NCBI GenBank assembly: GCA_003553225.1
Contig: PWDW01000024.1
Span: 1-64,000 of the forward strand
Direction of reading: 5' to 3'
DNA from: Halanaerobiaceae bacterium
GTDB lineage: Bacteria > Bacillota > Halanaerobiia > Halanaerobiales > Halarsenatibacteraceae
DNA length: 64,000 bases
How positions within the stretch are numbered: position 1 is the first letter of the stretch; every line of letters starts with the position of its first letter. The notes beneath the pieces are model-generated. The model was not told where the DNA came from. It searched no databases and was given only the letters and a program-made list of their open reading frames with translations. The translations under genes and the position numbers were made by a program. Positions 53,026 through 62,019 of this stretch are shown here, piece after piece.

Positions 53026-53937
53026 ATGACAGATAATACAGAACCAAAAAACAGATGTGGTTATCTTGGCCCCCGGGGCACATTTAGTGAAATGGCAGTT
53101 TTGAATTACGAAAAATTTTGTGATAAAATAATTCCGTATAAAACAATTAGAGAAGTTGTAGAAAATGTCCGCCAGAATAATATTGAACGGGGTATTATAC
53201 CTCTGGAAAATTCACAGGAGGGCTCTGTGAATATTAGTCTGGATCTTTTGCTCGATAAATCTGATTTAAAAATAATTGATGAAGTTATTATACCTATCGA
53301 ACATTTCCTTTTAGCTGAACCAGATACTGTTCTTGATGATATTAAGGAAATATATTCTCATCCTCAGGCTCTGGCCCAGTCGGGAGACTTTGTTTATGAA
53401 CATCTGCCTGATGTTGAATTAAAATATACCGATAGTACGGCTTCAGCCGCCCAAAAAATACGAGGCAGAGAAAACAGTGCCATGATAGGTTCCCGGCGTA
53501 TTTCTGAGATATACCCTCTGGAGATTCTGGCCGAAAATATTGAGGGAGAGTTGAAAAATCAAACTCGTTTTGTTGTACTGGCCCGGGAATGTGCTGCTGA
53601 AGATGTAAATAAATATAAACCACATAAAAAATATAAAACCTCTATTATATGTGCTCCTGAGGTTAACAGACCCGGTGTGCTCCACGAAATCCTCAGTGCT
53701 TTTGCCGAAAGAAACATCGACCTGACCCGCATTGAATCACGACCCACCAAAAAGAAGCTGGGAGAGTATTTATTTTATATTGATCTGGCAGGTCATCAGG
53801 AGCAATGTATTCTAAAAAATGCTTTAATTGAAGTAAAGAACAAATGTGGTCTGTTCAAAATATTAGGAAGTTATCAGTGTGCTGAAAAAAAATCAGAAGA
53901 GGATGGTGATAGGAATGGAAGAAAAAAAGCTCAGTAA
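53026..53937 (+). CDS. pheA: Prephenate dehydratase
   Basis: A 303-residue enzyme converting prephenate to phenylpyruvate in phenylalanine synthesis. GYLGPRGTFSEMAVLNY opens the catalytic domain, GIIPLENSQEGSVNISLDLL and the catalytic-loop NQTRFVVLA follow, and the C-terminal ACT domain (GVLHEILSAFAERNIDLTRIESRPTK, about residues 212-280) should bind Phe as inhibitor. It is the monofunctional type without chorismate mutase. AAGGAGTG precedes the ATG. Expression is controlled by the T-box just upstream. It overlaps hisC by 23 bases. Confidence 0.93.
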   Translation: MTDNTEPKNRCGYLGPRGTFSEMAVLNYEKFCDKIIPYKTIREVVENVRQNNIERGIIPLENSQEGSVNISLDLLLDKSDLKIIDEVIIPIEHFLLAEPDTVLDDIKEIYSHPQALAQSGDFVYEHLPDVELKYTDSTASAAQKIRGRENSAMIGSRRISEIYPLEILAENIEGELKNQTRFVVLARECAAEDVNKYKPHKKYKTSIICAPEVNRPGVLHEILSAFAERNIDLTRIESRPTKKKLGEYLFYIDLAGHQEQCILKNALIEVKNKCGLFKILGSYQCAEKKSEEDGDRNGRKKAQ

Positions 53938-55030
53938 AGGCTGGAAAAAATCACTAAGAGATGAAATTGACCAGATTCAACCTTATATACCGGGTAAGCC
54001 GATCTCAGAGGTAAAAGCAGAGCTGGGGCTAAAAGAAGTTATCAAATTAGCCTCCAATGAAAATCCGCTCCCGGTTTCCCAAAAGGTAAAAAAGGCACTT
54101 AAAGAAGAAATGGACAGCATTAATTTATATCCAGATGGAGCATCAAGAAAGTTTAAAAAAGTTCTATGTGAGCATTTGAATTTAGATAATGAAATGGTTG
54201 CTGTAGGTAATGGTTCTGATGGTTTAATTAAGGTTATTGGAGAAACATTTTTGAATAATAACAGTCAGGTTATTATCTCCTATCCTTCTTTTGTTGAATA
54301 TAAATTTATAGCCAATCTTATGGGCAGTGATATTATCCGGGTCTGGACCAAAGATTATCAACAAAATTTAGCAGGAATTCAAAATGCTGTGAGTTCCAGA
54401 ACCAATATGATTTTTCTGACCAGTCCTGATAATCCTACCGGTTCAATAATCAAAAGAAATGAACTGGAGAAGTTTTTAAAAAAGATACCTGATGATGTCC
54501 TGGTTATCCTGGATCAGGCTTATTATGAATATGTTCAGGATGAAGATTATGTTGATGGTATTGAATACATAAAAAAGGGTTATCCTCTTATTGTACTTAG
54601 AACTTTTTCTAAAGCATATGGGCTGGCCGGTTTAAGGCTGGGATATGCAGTTGCTGACCCGGAGATTATAGGTTCTTTGATGAAAGCTCGTGATCCTTTT
54701 AATGTCAATCGACTTGCTCAAGCTGCGGGCCGGGCTGTACTGAATGATAAAAAGTTTCTTGAACAAACAATTGAAAACAATGAACAGGGCAAAAAATTTC
54801 TTTATAATGAATTTGAAAAAATGGGTATGGATTATGTACCCACAGAGGCCAATTTTATTCTGGTCAATGTTAAGACAAATTCAGGGGAGCTATTTGAAAA
54901 CATGTTAAAAAAAGGAGTTATTATTCGGCCGGGTAAGCCTCTGGGTTATCCCGGACATATCAGGGTAACTATTGGTTTGCCTGAAGAAAATAAAAAATTC
55001 ATCAAAGTCCTGAAAGAAGAATTAAAATAA
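53915..55030 (+). CDS. hisC: Histidinol-phosphate/aromatic aminotransferase
   Basis: A 371-residue class I/II PLP aminotransferase of the HisC family. IKLASNENPLPVS, YPDGASRKFKKVL, TSPDNPTGSII, LDQAYYEYV and the PLP Lys in RTFSKAYGLAGLRLGYAVA are all present. Translation starts at ATG 53915 inside pheA, so the two are coupled. Next to pheA and under an aromatic-type T-box, it most likely transaminates phenylpyruvate or 4-hydroxyphenylpyruvate; HisC enzymes often have this second activity. No other histidine gene is in the window. Confidence 0.88.
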   Translation: MEEKKLSKGWKKSLRDEIDQIQPYIPGKPISEVKAELGLKEVIKLASNENPLPVSQKVKKALKEEMDSINLYPDGASRKFKKVLCEHLNLDNEMVAVGNGSDGLIKVIGETFLNNNSQVIISYPSFVEYKFIANLMGSDIIRVWTKDYQQNLAGIQNAVSSRTNMIFLTSPDNPTGSIIKRNELEKFLKKIPDDVLVILDQAYYEYVQDEDYVDGIEYIKKGYPLIVLRTFSKAYGLAGLRLGYAVADPEIIGSLMKARDPFNVNRLAQAAGRAVLNDKKFLEQTIENNEQGKKFLYNEFEKMGMDYVPTEANFILVNVKTNSGELFENMLKKGVIIRPGKPLGYPGHIRVTIGLPEENKKFIKVLKEELK

Positions 55031-55050
55031 ATAACTGTGAGTGAAAAATT

Positions 55051-56202
55051 ATGGCGGAAAGCAAAAAATTAAAAGACAGATATAACCGAATTGTTATTAA
55101 AATAGGGAGCAGCACCTTAACCCATAATGGTGGTAAACTTAACCTGACACTTATTGACCGGCTGCTGAGACAAATTGTTGACTTGAAAAATCAGGGGCGA
55201 GAAATACTCCTGGTTACTTCAGGAGCCATTGCTGCTGGTATGGGAGAATTAAACCTGTCTCAAAAACCGCAGTCTATCAAAAAGCAGCAGGCTGCGGCTG
55301 CCGTCGGTCAGGGGCAGTTAATTGGAATATATAATAAACTGCTGCGGGAATATGGTGAAAAGGGGGCTCAGGTACTTCTTACAGCCAGTGATCTTGAGGA
55401 TCGAACTCGTTATTTGAATGCTTTTAATACCCTGGATACTCTTCTGGATTATGGTATTATACCAATTATTAATGAAAATGATACTGTTGTTACAGAAGAA
55501 ATTCAATTTGGGGATAATGATACTCTTTCAGCCCGGGTAGCGGGGTTGGTAGAAGCTGAACTGCTGATCAATCTTACAGATATTAAAGGGCTTTATAATC
55601 AGGATCCTGCCCGGGACTGCAAAGATCTTAAAATAATTCATCGGGTTGATCAAATTTCTACAGAAATAGAAAAAATGGCCGGGAGCCGGGGCAGTGATGT
55701 ATCTACCGGGGGCATGTATACCAAAATAGAAGCTGCCCGGATAGCTGTTGAATCCGGTATTACAATGATAATTGGTTATGGAGCTCAAAAAAATATTCTT
55801 TTAGATATCATTGAAATGCTTGAACAAAAAAAGGATTTTTCCCTGGGAACTACTTTTCTTCCTGCTGAGGAAACTTTATCCAAAAGGAAACACTGGTTTT
55901 GCTTTAATCTGGAAACACAGGGTGAAATACTGGTGGATAAAGGTGCTGCCAGAGCACTACTTCAAAGAGATAAAAGCCTTTTGCCCGGGGGTGTACTGCG
56001 GGTAGATGGTGATTTCAAACGGGGAGATTTAGTAAATATAATTAATCAGGAAGAAGCTGTTATTGCCAAAGGTCTGGTAAATTATTCTGCTGATGAAGTA
56101 AGAAAAATAAAAGGAAGCCATTCCAGTGAAATTAATGATATTTTAAATTATGTACATCAGGATGAGATAATTCATAAAGATAATTTAGTTCTGTTAAGAT
56201 AA
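55051..56202 (+). CDS. proB: Glutamate 5-kinase with PUA domain
   Basis: A 383-residue enzyme that phosphorylates glutamate, the first step of proline synthesis. IVIKIGSSTLTHNGGKL at the start, VTSGAIAAGMGELNL, INENDTVVTEEIQFGDNDTLSA and GTGGM-like STGGMYTKIEAARIA belong to the amino-acid kinase domain; the C-terminal 100 residues are a PUA domain (GEILVDKGAARALL...SLLPGGVLRVDG). proA and proC are not adjacent. It follows hisC by 20 bases and is probably in the same transcript, which would put proline synthesis partly under the aromatic T-box. Confidence 0.93.
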   Translation: MAESKKLKDRYNRIVIKIGSSTLTHNGGKLNLTLIDRLLRQIVDLKNQGREILLVTSGAIAAGMGELNLSQKPQSIKKQQAAAAVGQGQLIGIYNKLLREYGEKGAQVLLTASDLEDRTRYLNAFNTLDTLLDYGIIPIINENDTVVTEEIQFGDNDTLSARVAGLVEAELLINLTDIKGLYNQDPARDCKDLKIIHRVDQISTEIEKMAGSRGSDVSTGGMYTKIEAARIAVESGITMIIGYGAQKNILLDIIEMLEQKKDFSLGTTFLPAEETLSKRKHWFCFNLETQGEILVDKGAARALLQRDKSLLPGGVLRVDGDFKRGDLVNIINQEEAVIAKGLVNYSADEVRKIKGSHSSEINDILNYVHQDEIIHKDNLVLLR

Positions 56203-56943
56203 TTTATCCTTATTTTGTCCTGATATTTTTTAAAATTCTTTTTTTCATTATTATAAATATTAATGTAATGCTTTAAATTTTATTATATACATATTATGTA
56301 ATATTTGGTAATCCAGCATAACTGTTATTTAAGACTTATCAATTTATGATTGCTTTAATGACAGTAATGTTATTTCAAAATCAAATAAAATATACTTTTC
56401 ACAGTGCAGTCATTGTAGACAATTATATATATTAAGGAATAAAAAATACTAAAAATTTGCTTCAGGCAAATTACATAAATTTGCAGGACTTTTACTGTTT
56501 TATATAGAATATATTAAGTGGTATAAAAAGTGGTATAAAATAAAATTGGAAATAGCAGAATGGTTTTTTCTCCTGGTTGAATTATATTAGTTTTTTGATT
56601 ATTATAAGATTAAGAAAATATTATCATGAATTTTATTAGAAAAATTGATTGATTTTAATTATAAATGACTGCCCTGCAGGAAGTTATTTAACAGCAAAGC
56701 TATAGAAAAACATCTTTATTTGGTCAGGAATCATAAGTTTTTTTGTTTTTGAAATTTTATTTTTTACTGTACAAGCAATAATTAAATTTAAAAGGGATTA
56801 AATTTAAAAGAAGCTATCAAAAATTTTTCATATACAATTTTTTTAATTATTGTATTTTAAAAGTTAATCAACACCCAGTTAAATGTTTTTAAAAACTGGA
56901 AAATTATCATCAGGCAACTAAAAAAGAAAGGGCTGGTAATTAT
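56203..56943. other. Long AT-rich intergenic region with dispersed repeat
   Basis: About 740 bases without a supported gene. It contains the second copy of the dispersed repeat (56307-56414), a small hairpin AATTTGC/GCAAATT near 56453-56472 and a tandem GTGGTATAAAA pair near 56519-56539. I see no ORF with a Shine-Dalgarno and no canonical promoter. Confidence 0.55.
56307..56414. repeat. Dispersed intergenic repeat, copy B
   Basis: Partner of the copy at 31942-32052. Conserved blocks are CAATTTATGA, ATGAC-GTAATGTTATTTC, CAAATAAAAT and CAGTGCAGTCATT, in the same order and orientation. It lies about 530 bases before the EF-G-like gene and 105 after proB. It carries no coding potential. Confidence 0.6.
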
Positions 56944-58989
56944 ATGACAGTGCAAACCGCAAATATTAGAAATTTTGCTTTGATTTCTCATGGTGGTACA
57001 GGTAAAACCACCCTGACGGAAAAAATCTTACTTAATTCGGGAGTTATTGATCAGGCGGGAAGTGTAGAGAACAAAGACAGTAAATCAGATTTTATGCCAG
57101 AGGAGAAAGACCATAAATATTCCATCAACAATTCATATTTTACTTTTTCTGATTGTGATTATCTGGTTAATATGATTGATACACCGGGATATGCAGATTT
57201 CAGAGCTGAAGTTGTCAGTGCTTTAAGTATGGTGGAATCTTCGATCCTGCTGGTTGATAGTGAGGCAGGTATAGAAGTTAACACCAACCAGGTCTGGGAT
57301 CTTGCAGAAAAAAATGATTTATCCCGTTTTATATTTATAAACAAAATTGATCAGGAAGAATCAAATTTTTCCGGTACTTTAGCCGAGCTTGAAGAAACAT
57401 ATGATACAACCCTGCTGCCCATCACGGTTCCCGCCGGAGAGGGAGAAGAACTGCAGGGGGTAGTGGATATTTTATCCGAAAAAATGTATCAGGATCAAAA
57501 AGGCCAGGATGTTTCCGAAAATTTTCAGGATGTAATTGACAATTATAGATTTGATCTTATAGAAACTATTGTTGAACTAGATGATGAATTAATGATGAAA
57601 TATCTTGAGGATGAAGAAATAACGGGAGATGAACTAATAGGTGCTCTGGTTGAGGGGGTTAAAGCTGGTGATATAGTACCCGTTTTTGCCGGCTCAGCAC
57701 TGGACAATACGGGAGTCAAAGTTTTCTCTGATTATCTTCTTCAAATGCTTCCTGCTCCCGATCAGGGCAAAAAGATTTCCGAACAAAAAGAAAATGAAAT
57801 TGAATGTGATCCAGAAGGGCCTTTTGTCGGTCAGGTGGGGAAAACAATGGTTGATCCATATATCGGTAAACTTTCCATATTTCGAGTTTATTCCGGTTCC
57901 TTAAAAAAAGGAGATCAAATCATTGTATCTCGCAGTAAAGACAAGGCAGTTATCAGCAAATTATATCATTTGAAGGGCAGTGAACAGGAAGAGGTTGAGG
58001 AACTTACTGCAGGTCAGATAGGTGCTGTTGCTAAAATGGATGAACTGGAAACATCAGATACCATATGTGATCCGGATGTTGATCTTGTATTAGAGGAGAT
58101 TGATTTTCCAGAACCTATGCTCACTTTAGCCGCAGAACCGGCCGGAGGAGTTGACAGTGAAAAAATGTCTTCTGCCCTCCACCGTTACAGCAAAGAAGAC
58201 CCGACATTTAAAGTTAATTATAATCGGGAGACCAAAGAACTTTTGATTTCGGGAATGGGGAATATTCATTTAAATACAATTAATGATATCTGTCAACGTA
58301 AATTTGAAGTACAATTTAAAACCTTTACTCCCAGTGTAGCCTATAAAGAAACCATTCAAACCAAAGTAGATGTTGAGCATCGCCATAAAAAACAATCCGG
58401 GGGCCGGGGCCAGTATGGACATGTGTATTTAAAGATTGAACCACTTCCCCGGGGACAGGGATTTGAGTTTGAAGAAGAAATTTTTGGGGGAGCAATTCCC
58501 AATCAATATATACCGGCAGTTGAAAAAGGAGTCGATGAAGCTCGAAATGAAGGTGTATTAGCCGGTTATCCAGTGGTTGACTTTAAGGTTACAGTTTATG
58601 ATGGGGATTATCATGAAGTTGATTCCTCTGAGATGGCCTTCAAAATTGCGGCTTCAATGGCATTTAAAAAGGGTTTGGAACAGGCCAAACCTGTTTTACT
58701 GGAACCAATTATGAAAGTAAAGGTTGTAGTTCCCAAAAGATTTATGGGAGATATAATGGGAGATTTAAATTCTCGCCGTGGTAAAATACTGGGTATGGAT
58801 CCTGATGATGGAAACCAGATAATCAAAGCCGAAGTACCTCAAGAAGAAATGTTTTCTTATGTAAGTGATTTAAGATCAATCACCGGGGGATATGGCCATT
58901 ATGAAATGGAATTTTCACATTATGCTAAAGTTCCCGGTGAGCAACAGCAGAATATTATTGAGGAAGTCCAGCAGAAAAAAGCTGAATAG
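56944..58989 (+). CDS. Elongation factor G-like GTPase (FusA paralogue)
   Basis: A 681-residue translational GTPase with full EF-G domain order. G1 is HGGTGKTTLTE instead of the usual HxDAGKTT, G3 is DTPGYADF, G4 NKID; domain IV has GRGQYGHVYLKIEPL and ends FSYVSDLRSITGGYGHYEMEF. The altered G1 and slightly short length point to the EF-G-like (FusA2-type) group seen alongside a canonical EF-G, rather than to the main elongation factor; no rpsL/rpsG/tuf neighbours are present. Function could be recycling or stress-related translation. AAAGGG precedes the ATG. A terminator follows. Confidence 0.88.
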   Translation: MTVQTANIRNFALISHGGTGKTTLTEKILLNSGVIDQAGSVENKDSKSDFMPEEKDHKYSINNSYFTFSDCDYLVNMIDTPGYADFRAEVVSALSMVESSILLVDSEAGIEVNTNQVWDLAEKNDLSRFIFINKIDQEESNFSGTLAELEETYDTTLLPITVPAGEGEELQGVVDILSEKMYQDQKGQDVSENFQDVIDNYRFDLIETIVELDDELMMKYLEDEEITGDELIGALVEGVKAGDIVPVFAGSALDNTGVKVFSDYLLQMLPAPDQGKKISEQKENEIECDPEGPFVGQVGKTMVDPYIGKLSIFRVYSGSLKKGDQIIVSRSKDKAVISKLYHLKGSEQEEVEELTAGQIGAVAKMDELETSDTICDPDVDLVLEEIDFPEPMLTLAAEPAGGVDSEKMSSALHRYSKEDPTFKVNYNRETKELLISGMGNIHLNTINDICQRKFEVQFKTFTPSVAYKETIQTKVDVEHRHKKQSGGRGQYGHVYLKIEPLPRGQGFEFEEEIFGGAIPNQYIPAVEKGVDEARNEGVLAGYPVVDFKVTVYDGDYHEVDSSEMAFKIAASMAFKKGLEQAKPVLLEPIMKVKVVVPKRFMGDIMGDLNSRRGKILGMDPDDGNQIIKAEVPQEEMFSYVSDLRSITGGYGHYEMEFSHYAKVPGEQQQNIIEEVQQKKAE

Positions 58990-59044
58990 TTACTTTTCTT
59001 CTGATTTAAATTAAAAATTTATATAGATATTAATTTTATATTCT

Positions 59045-59073
59045 AACACCGGGAATTTCCCGGTGTTTTTTTC
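59045..59073 (+). terminator. Intrinsic terminator
   Basis: AACACCGGGA (59045-59054) pairs with TCCCGGTGTT (59058-59067) and is followed by a run of T. It ends the EF-G-like transcript. Confidence 0.9.
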
Positions 59074-59247
59074 TTGACATAATTCAAATTGAATTTATTT
59101 TTTTCATTAATTTCGTTTAATTTGTCCTAAAATTGGTTGTTTTTTTATATTCTAAATGATAAAATATCTATACTTGACTAAGTTGAAGTTCTCTGAACCA
59201 TTCAGGATTTTAAAAAAATATTTTATATAGGGAAAGGGTATAAAAAT

Positions 59248-60573
59248 ATGGTAAATATTGCGTTACTGGGTCTGGGCACCGTGGGTAGTGGTGTGGTAAA
59301 AGTATTACAGCAAAATAAGGACAATATTAATAACAAAATAGGTACAGAAATATCTCTAAAAAAAGTGCTGGTAAAAAACAGGGATAAGAAAAGAGATATA
59401 AATCTTAAGGACAGTATGATGACCACCAATCCTGATGAAATACTAAATGATGACGAAATAGATCTTATTGTTGAACTAATAGGTGGAGAACAGCCTGCCT
59501 ATGATTATATAAAACGGGCTATTCAATCTAAAAAAAGTGTAGTTACCGCCAATAAACTTGTTATTGCCCGGTATGGCCCGGAAATTCACCGTCTGGCTGA
59601 TAAAAACAGAGTGGAAATCAGTTATGAAGGTAGTGTTGCTGGTGGACTGCCAATTATTCGTCCTCTTAAGGAGTCTCTGGCTGCCAATAGAATAAAAGAA
59701 ATTTATGGTATATTAAATGGGACCACCAATTATATTCTAACAAAAATGACCCAAAACCAGGAAGAATTTTCAGATGTTTTAACTCAGGCCCAAAAACTTG
59801 GGTATGCAGAAAGAGATCCTTCCTCCGATATAAATGGACTTGATGCAGCCTATAAAATATCAATTCTGGCTTCAATTGCTTTCGAGTCTTTTATAGATGT
59901 GGAATCGATTTTTGTAGAAGGGATTCAGGATATTGAACAGGTTGATATTGAACTGGCCGGAGAATTGGGGTATGTTATAAAACTTCTGGCAATTGCAAAA
60001 GAAGATGGAGACAAGCTGGATGTAAGAGTACATCCAGCTTTTATTTCAAAAGATCATCCTTTGGCCCTTGTAAATGATATTTATAATGCTGTTTATCTTC
60101 AGGGAGATGCGGTGGGGGATGTTATGTCCTATGGGCAGGGAGCCGGTCAGATGCCCACAGCCAGTGCTGTAGTAGCTGATATCATTCAGGTTGCGAGATG
60201 TATATGTGAGCATAGACCGGGAGCCACTCTTATTGATTCCGGGGCCCGGGCAGATCTTAAAAAAATCAAAGATGTAAAAAATTCATTTTACCTGCGTATT
60301 AGAGTAAATGATAAACCCGGTGTTATGGCTAAAGTTACCAGAGTGCTGGGAGATCATCAGGTCAGTTTGGCTTCGGTTTTACAGAAACATCGTCGTTCAG
60401 CTGTGGTACCTCTGGTGCTGATTACACATCCGGTTCGAGAAGAATTTTTAATGAGATCTATTTCAGAACTGGAAAAAATTGAGGATGTTATTGAAATAAA
60501 CAGTGTGATCAGAGTACAGGAAGAAAAAAATCCTGGCCAGAATAAATCTACCAAAACTGAGAAAGGAGAATAG
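59248..60573 (+). CDS. hom: Homoserine dehydrogenase
   Basis: A 441-residue NAD(P) enzyme that reduces aspartate semialdehyde to homoserine. The Rossmann motif is ALLGLGTVGSGVVKVL, the catalytic core has VTANKLVIARYGPEI, YEGSVAGGLPIIRPL, GILNGTTNYILTKM and YAERDPSSDINGLDAAYKI; the C-terminal ACT domain (RIRVNDKPGVMAKVTRVLGDH) gives feedback control, probably by threonine. Its stop is one base before the aspartokinase start, so the two form an operon for the threonine/methionine branch. GGGAAAGGG precedes the ATG. Confidence 0.94.
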   Translation: MVNIALLGLGTVGSGVVKVLQQNKDNINNKIGTEISLKKVLVKNRDKKRDINLKDSMMTTNPDEILNDDEIDLIVELIGGEQPAYDYIKRAIQSKKSVVTANKLVIARYGPEIHRLADKNRVEISYEGSVAGGLPIIRPLKESLAANRIKEIYGILNGTTNYILTKMTQNQEEFSDVLTQAQKLGYAERDPSSDINGLDAAYKISILASIAFESFIDVESIFVEGIQDIEQVDIELAGELGYVIKLLAIAKEDGDKLDVRVHPAFISKDHPLALVNDIYNAVYLQGDAVGDVMSYGQGAGQMPTASAVVADIIQVARCICEHRPGATLIDSGARADLKKIKDVKNSFYLRIRVNDKPGVMAKVTRVLGDHQVSLASVLQKHRRSAVVPLVLITHPVREEFLMRSISELEKIEDVIEINSVIRVQEEKNPGQNKSTKTEKGE

Positions 60574-60574
60574 T

Positions 60575-61798
60575 ATGGGTCTGGTTGTACAAAAATATGG
60601 AGGAACATCTCTTGCTGATAAAAACAGGATTGAAAATGTTGCGGAAAGAATTATAGAATACTATAAAAAAGGAAACAAAATGGTTGTAGTTGCATCTGCA
60701 ATGGGGGATCGTACCGATCAGTTAATTGATCAGATGTATCGTATTACTGATGATCCTCCTCCCCGTGAACGAGATATGCTGTTGTGTACTGGAGAACAGG
60801 TATCAATTGCTCTTTTAAGTATGGCAATTCAGGAAAGGGGTTATCCCGCAATATCTTTAACCGGAAGTCAGGTGAAAATAAAAACCGATGATCAATTTAA
60901 TAAGGCCGAAATTCAAAAAATTGAGGGAGGCCGTCTGGAAGAGGAACTGGCTCAGGGAAAAATAGTTGTGGTTGCCGGTTTTCAGGGAGTCAATTCCAGC
61001 AATGATTTTACTACTTTAGGACGTGGTGGTTCAGATACAACAGCAGTAGCCCTGGCTGCAGCTCTTGATGCCGAAAAGTGTGAAATATTTTCCGATGTTG
61101 AAGGTATTTATACAGCTGACCCGGGTATTGTTAAACATGCTGAAAAGCTGGATGAAATATCATATGATGAAATGCTGGAGATGGCTAATTTAGGTGCCGA
61201 GGTATTACATCCCCGGGCTGTAGAAATGGCTAAATACTTTGGAATTGAGCTTTATATAGCTTCCAGTTTTAAAAATAAAAAAGGTACTGTAGTTCGGGAG
61301 GTAAAAAAAATGGAGGGCAGAAAAAATGTTACAGGGGTAACATTTGATAGTGATGTGGTAAAAATTACCGTACTGAAAGTGCCGGATAAACCTGGTGTTG
61401 CCGGAAAGTTTTTCACCAGTCTGGCAGATTATGGTATTAATGTTGATATGATTGTTCAGAACCTGCAGCATAATAATCTAAATGATATAACTTTCACTAT
61501 AAAAACTGAAGAACTAAAACAAAATAAAAATATTATAAAAAAGACAGCAGAAAGTGTTTCCGCACAAAAAGTTGAGATTGATGAAAATGTTGCTAAAGTA
61601 TCGATTGTAGGGGCAGGAATGATATCTACTCCCGGTATTGCGGCTAGAATGTTTTCAGTTCTTGGGGAACAAAATATTAATATTCAAAAAATAACCACTT
61701 CAGATATTAAAATATCTTGTTTAATTGATAAAAGTAAAATTGACAGGGCTGTTAATGCCCTGCATGATAGTTTTCAAATTACTAAAACCATGTCCTAA
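60575..61798 (+). CDS. lysC: Aspartokinase
   Basis: A 407-residue aspartate kinase, first step of the aspartate family. VVQKYGGTSLADKNRIENVA opens the kinase domain, TTLGRGGSDTTAVALAAAL and SDVEGIYTADPGIV follow, and two C-terminal ACT domains (KVPDKPGVAGKFFTSLADYGINVDMI and IVGAGMISTPGIAARMFSVLGEQNI) provide allosteric control. Length and layout match the monofunctional, lysine-sensitive type. AAAGGAG lies inside the end of hom, one base upstream of coupling, so both are made together. Confidence 0.94.
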   Translation: MGLVVQKYGGTSLADKNRIENVAERIIEYYKKGNKMVVVASAMGDRTDQLIDQMYRITDDPPPRERDMLLCTGEQVSIALLSMAIQERGYPAISLTGSQVKIKTDDQFNKAEIQKIEGGRLEEELAQGKIVVVAGFQGVNSSNDFTTLGRGGSDTTAVALAAALDAEKCEIFSDVEGIYTADPGIVKHAEKLDEISYDEMLEMANLGAEVLHPRAVEMAKYFGIELYIASSFKNKKGTVVREVKKMEGRKNVTGVTFDSDVVKITVLKVPDKPGVAGKFFTSLADYGINVDMIVQNLQHNNLNDITFTIKTEELKQNKNIIKKTAESVSAQKVEIDENVAKVSIVGAGMISTPGIAARMFSVLGEQNINIQKITTSDIKISCLIDKSKIDRAVNALHDSFQITKTMS

Positions 61799-61816
61799 AA
61801 TAGTGAATTTTGTGGA

Positions 61817-61845
61817 TTGACATCAACTTATTATTAATATATAAT
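61817..61845 (+). promoter_or_regulatory. Consensus promoter 170 bases before the HAD gene
   Basis: TTGACA (61817-61822) and TATAAT (61840-61845) with a 17-base spacer, perfect consensus. Transcription should start near 61852 and runs into a terminator at 61943-61988 before reaching the HAD gene. Confidence 0.8.
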
Positions 61846-61851
61846 TATTTT

Positions 61852-61990
61852 AACCATTAATTTATTTTTCTATTTTAGCAGTGAGATAGTATTCTATAAT
61901 TAGCAGTAATTTGCTAAAATGAAAAAGGTAATTGAGAATAAGAAGGCCTATTTTATGCATAAATCTGCATATTAAATAGGCTTTTTTAAA
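61852..61990 (+). ncRNA. Putative small RNA or attenuated leader
   Basis: A transcript from the consensus promoter would contain a small hairpin (TAGCAGTAATTTGCTA near 61901-61916) and end at the terminator hairpin at 61943-61983. No matching riboswitch class is recognised. It could be a stand-alone RNA of about 135 bases, or a leader regulating the HAD gene that starts 30 bases further on. Confidence 0.45.
61943..61988 (+). terminator. Intrinsic terminator upstream of the HAD gene
   Basis: AAGGCCTATTT (61943-61953) pairs with AAATAGGCTT (61974-61983) with one bulged G; the loop contains a second inner stem (TATGCA/TGCATA). A T6 run follows. It lies in front of, not behind, the HAD gene. Confidence 0.8.
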
Positions 61991-62019
61991 TCACTAATTG
62001 GCTAAAGGGGAATGTATTG

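Noticed and set aside
61919-61975. 18-codon frame running into the terminator upstream of the HAD gene
   Set aside because: No Shine-Dalgarno; a coding frame through a terminator stem in AT-rich DNA is expected by chance.
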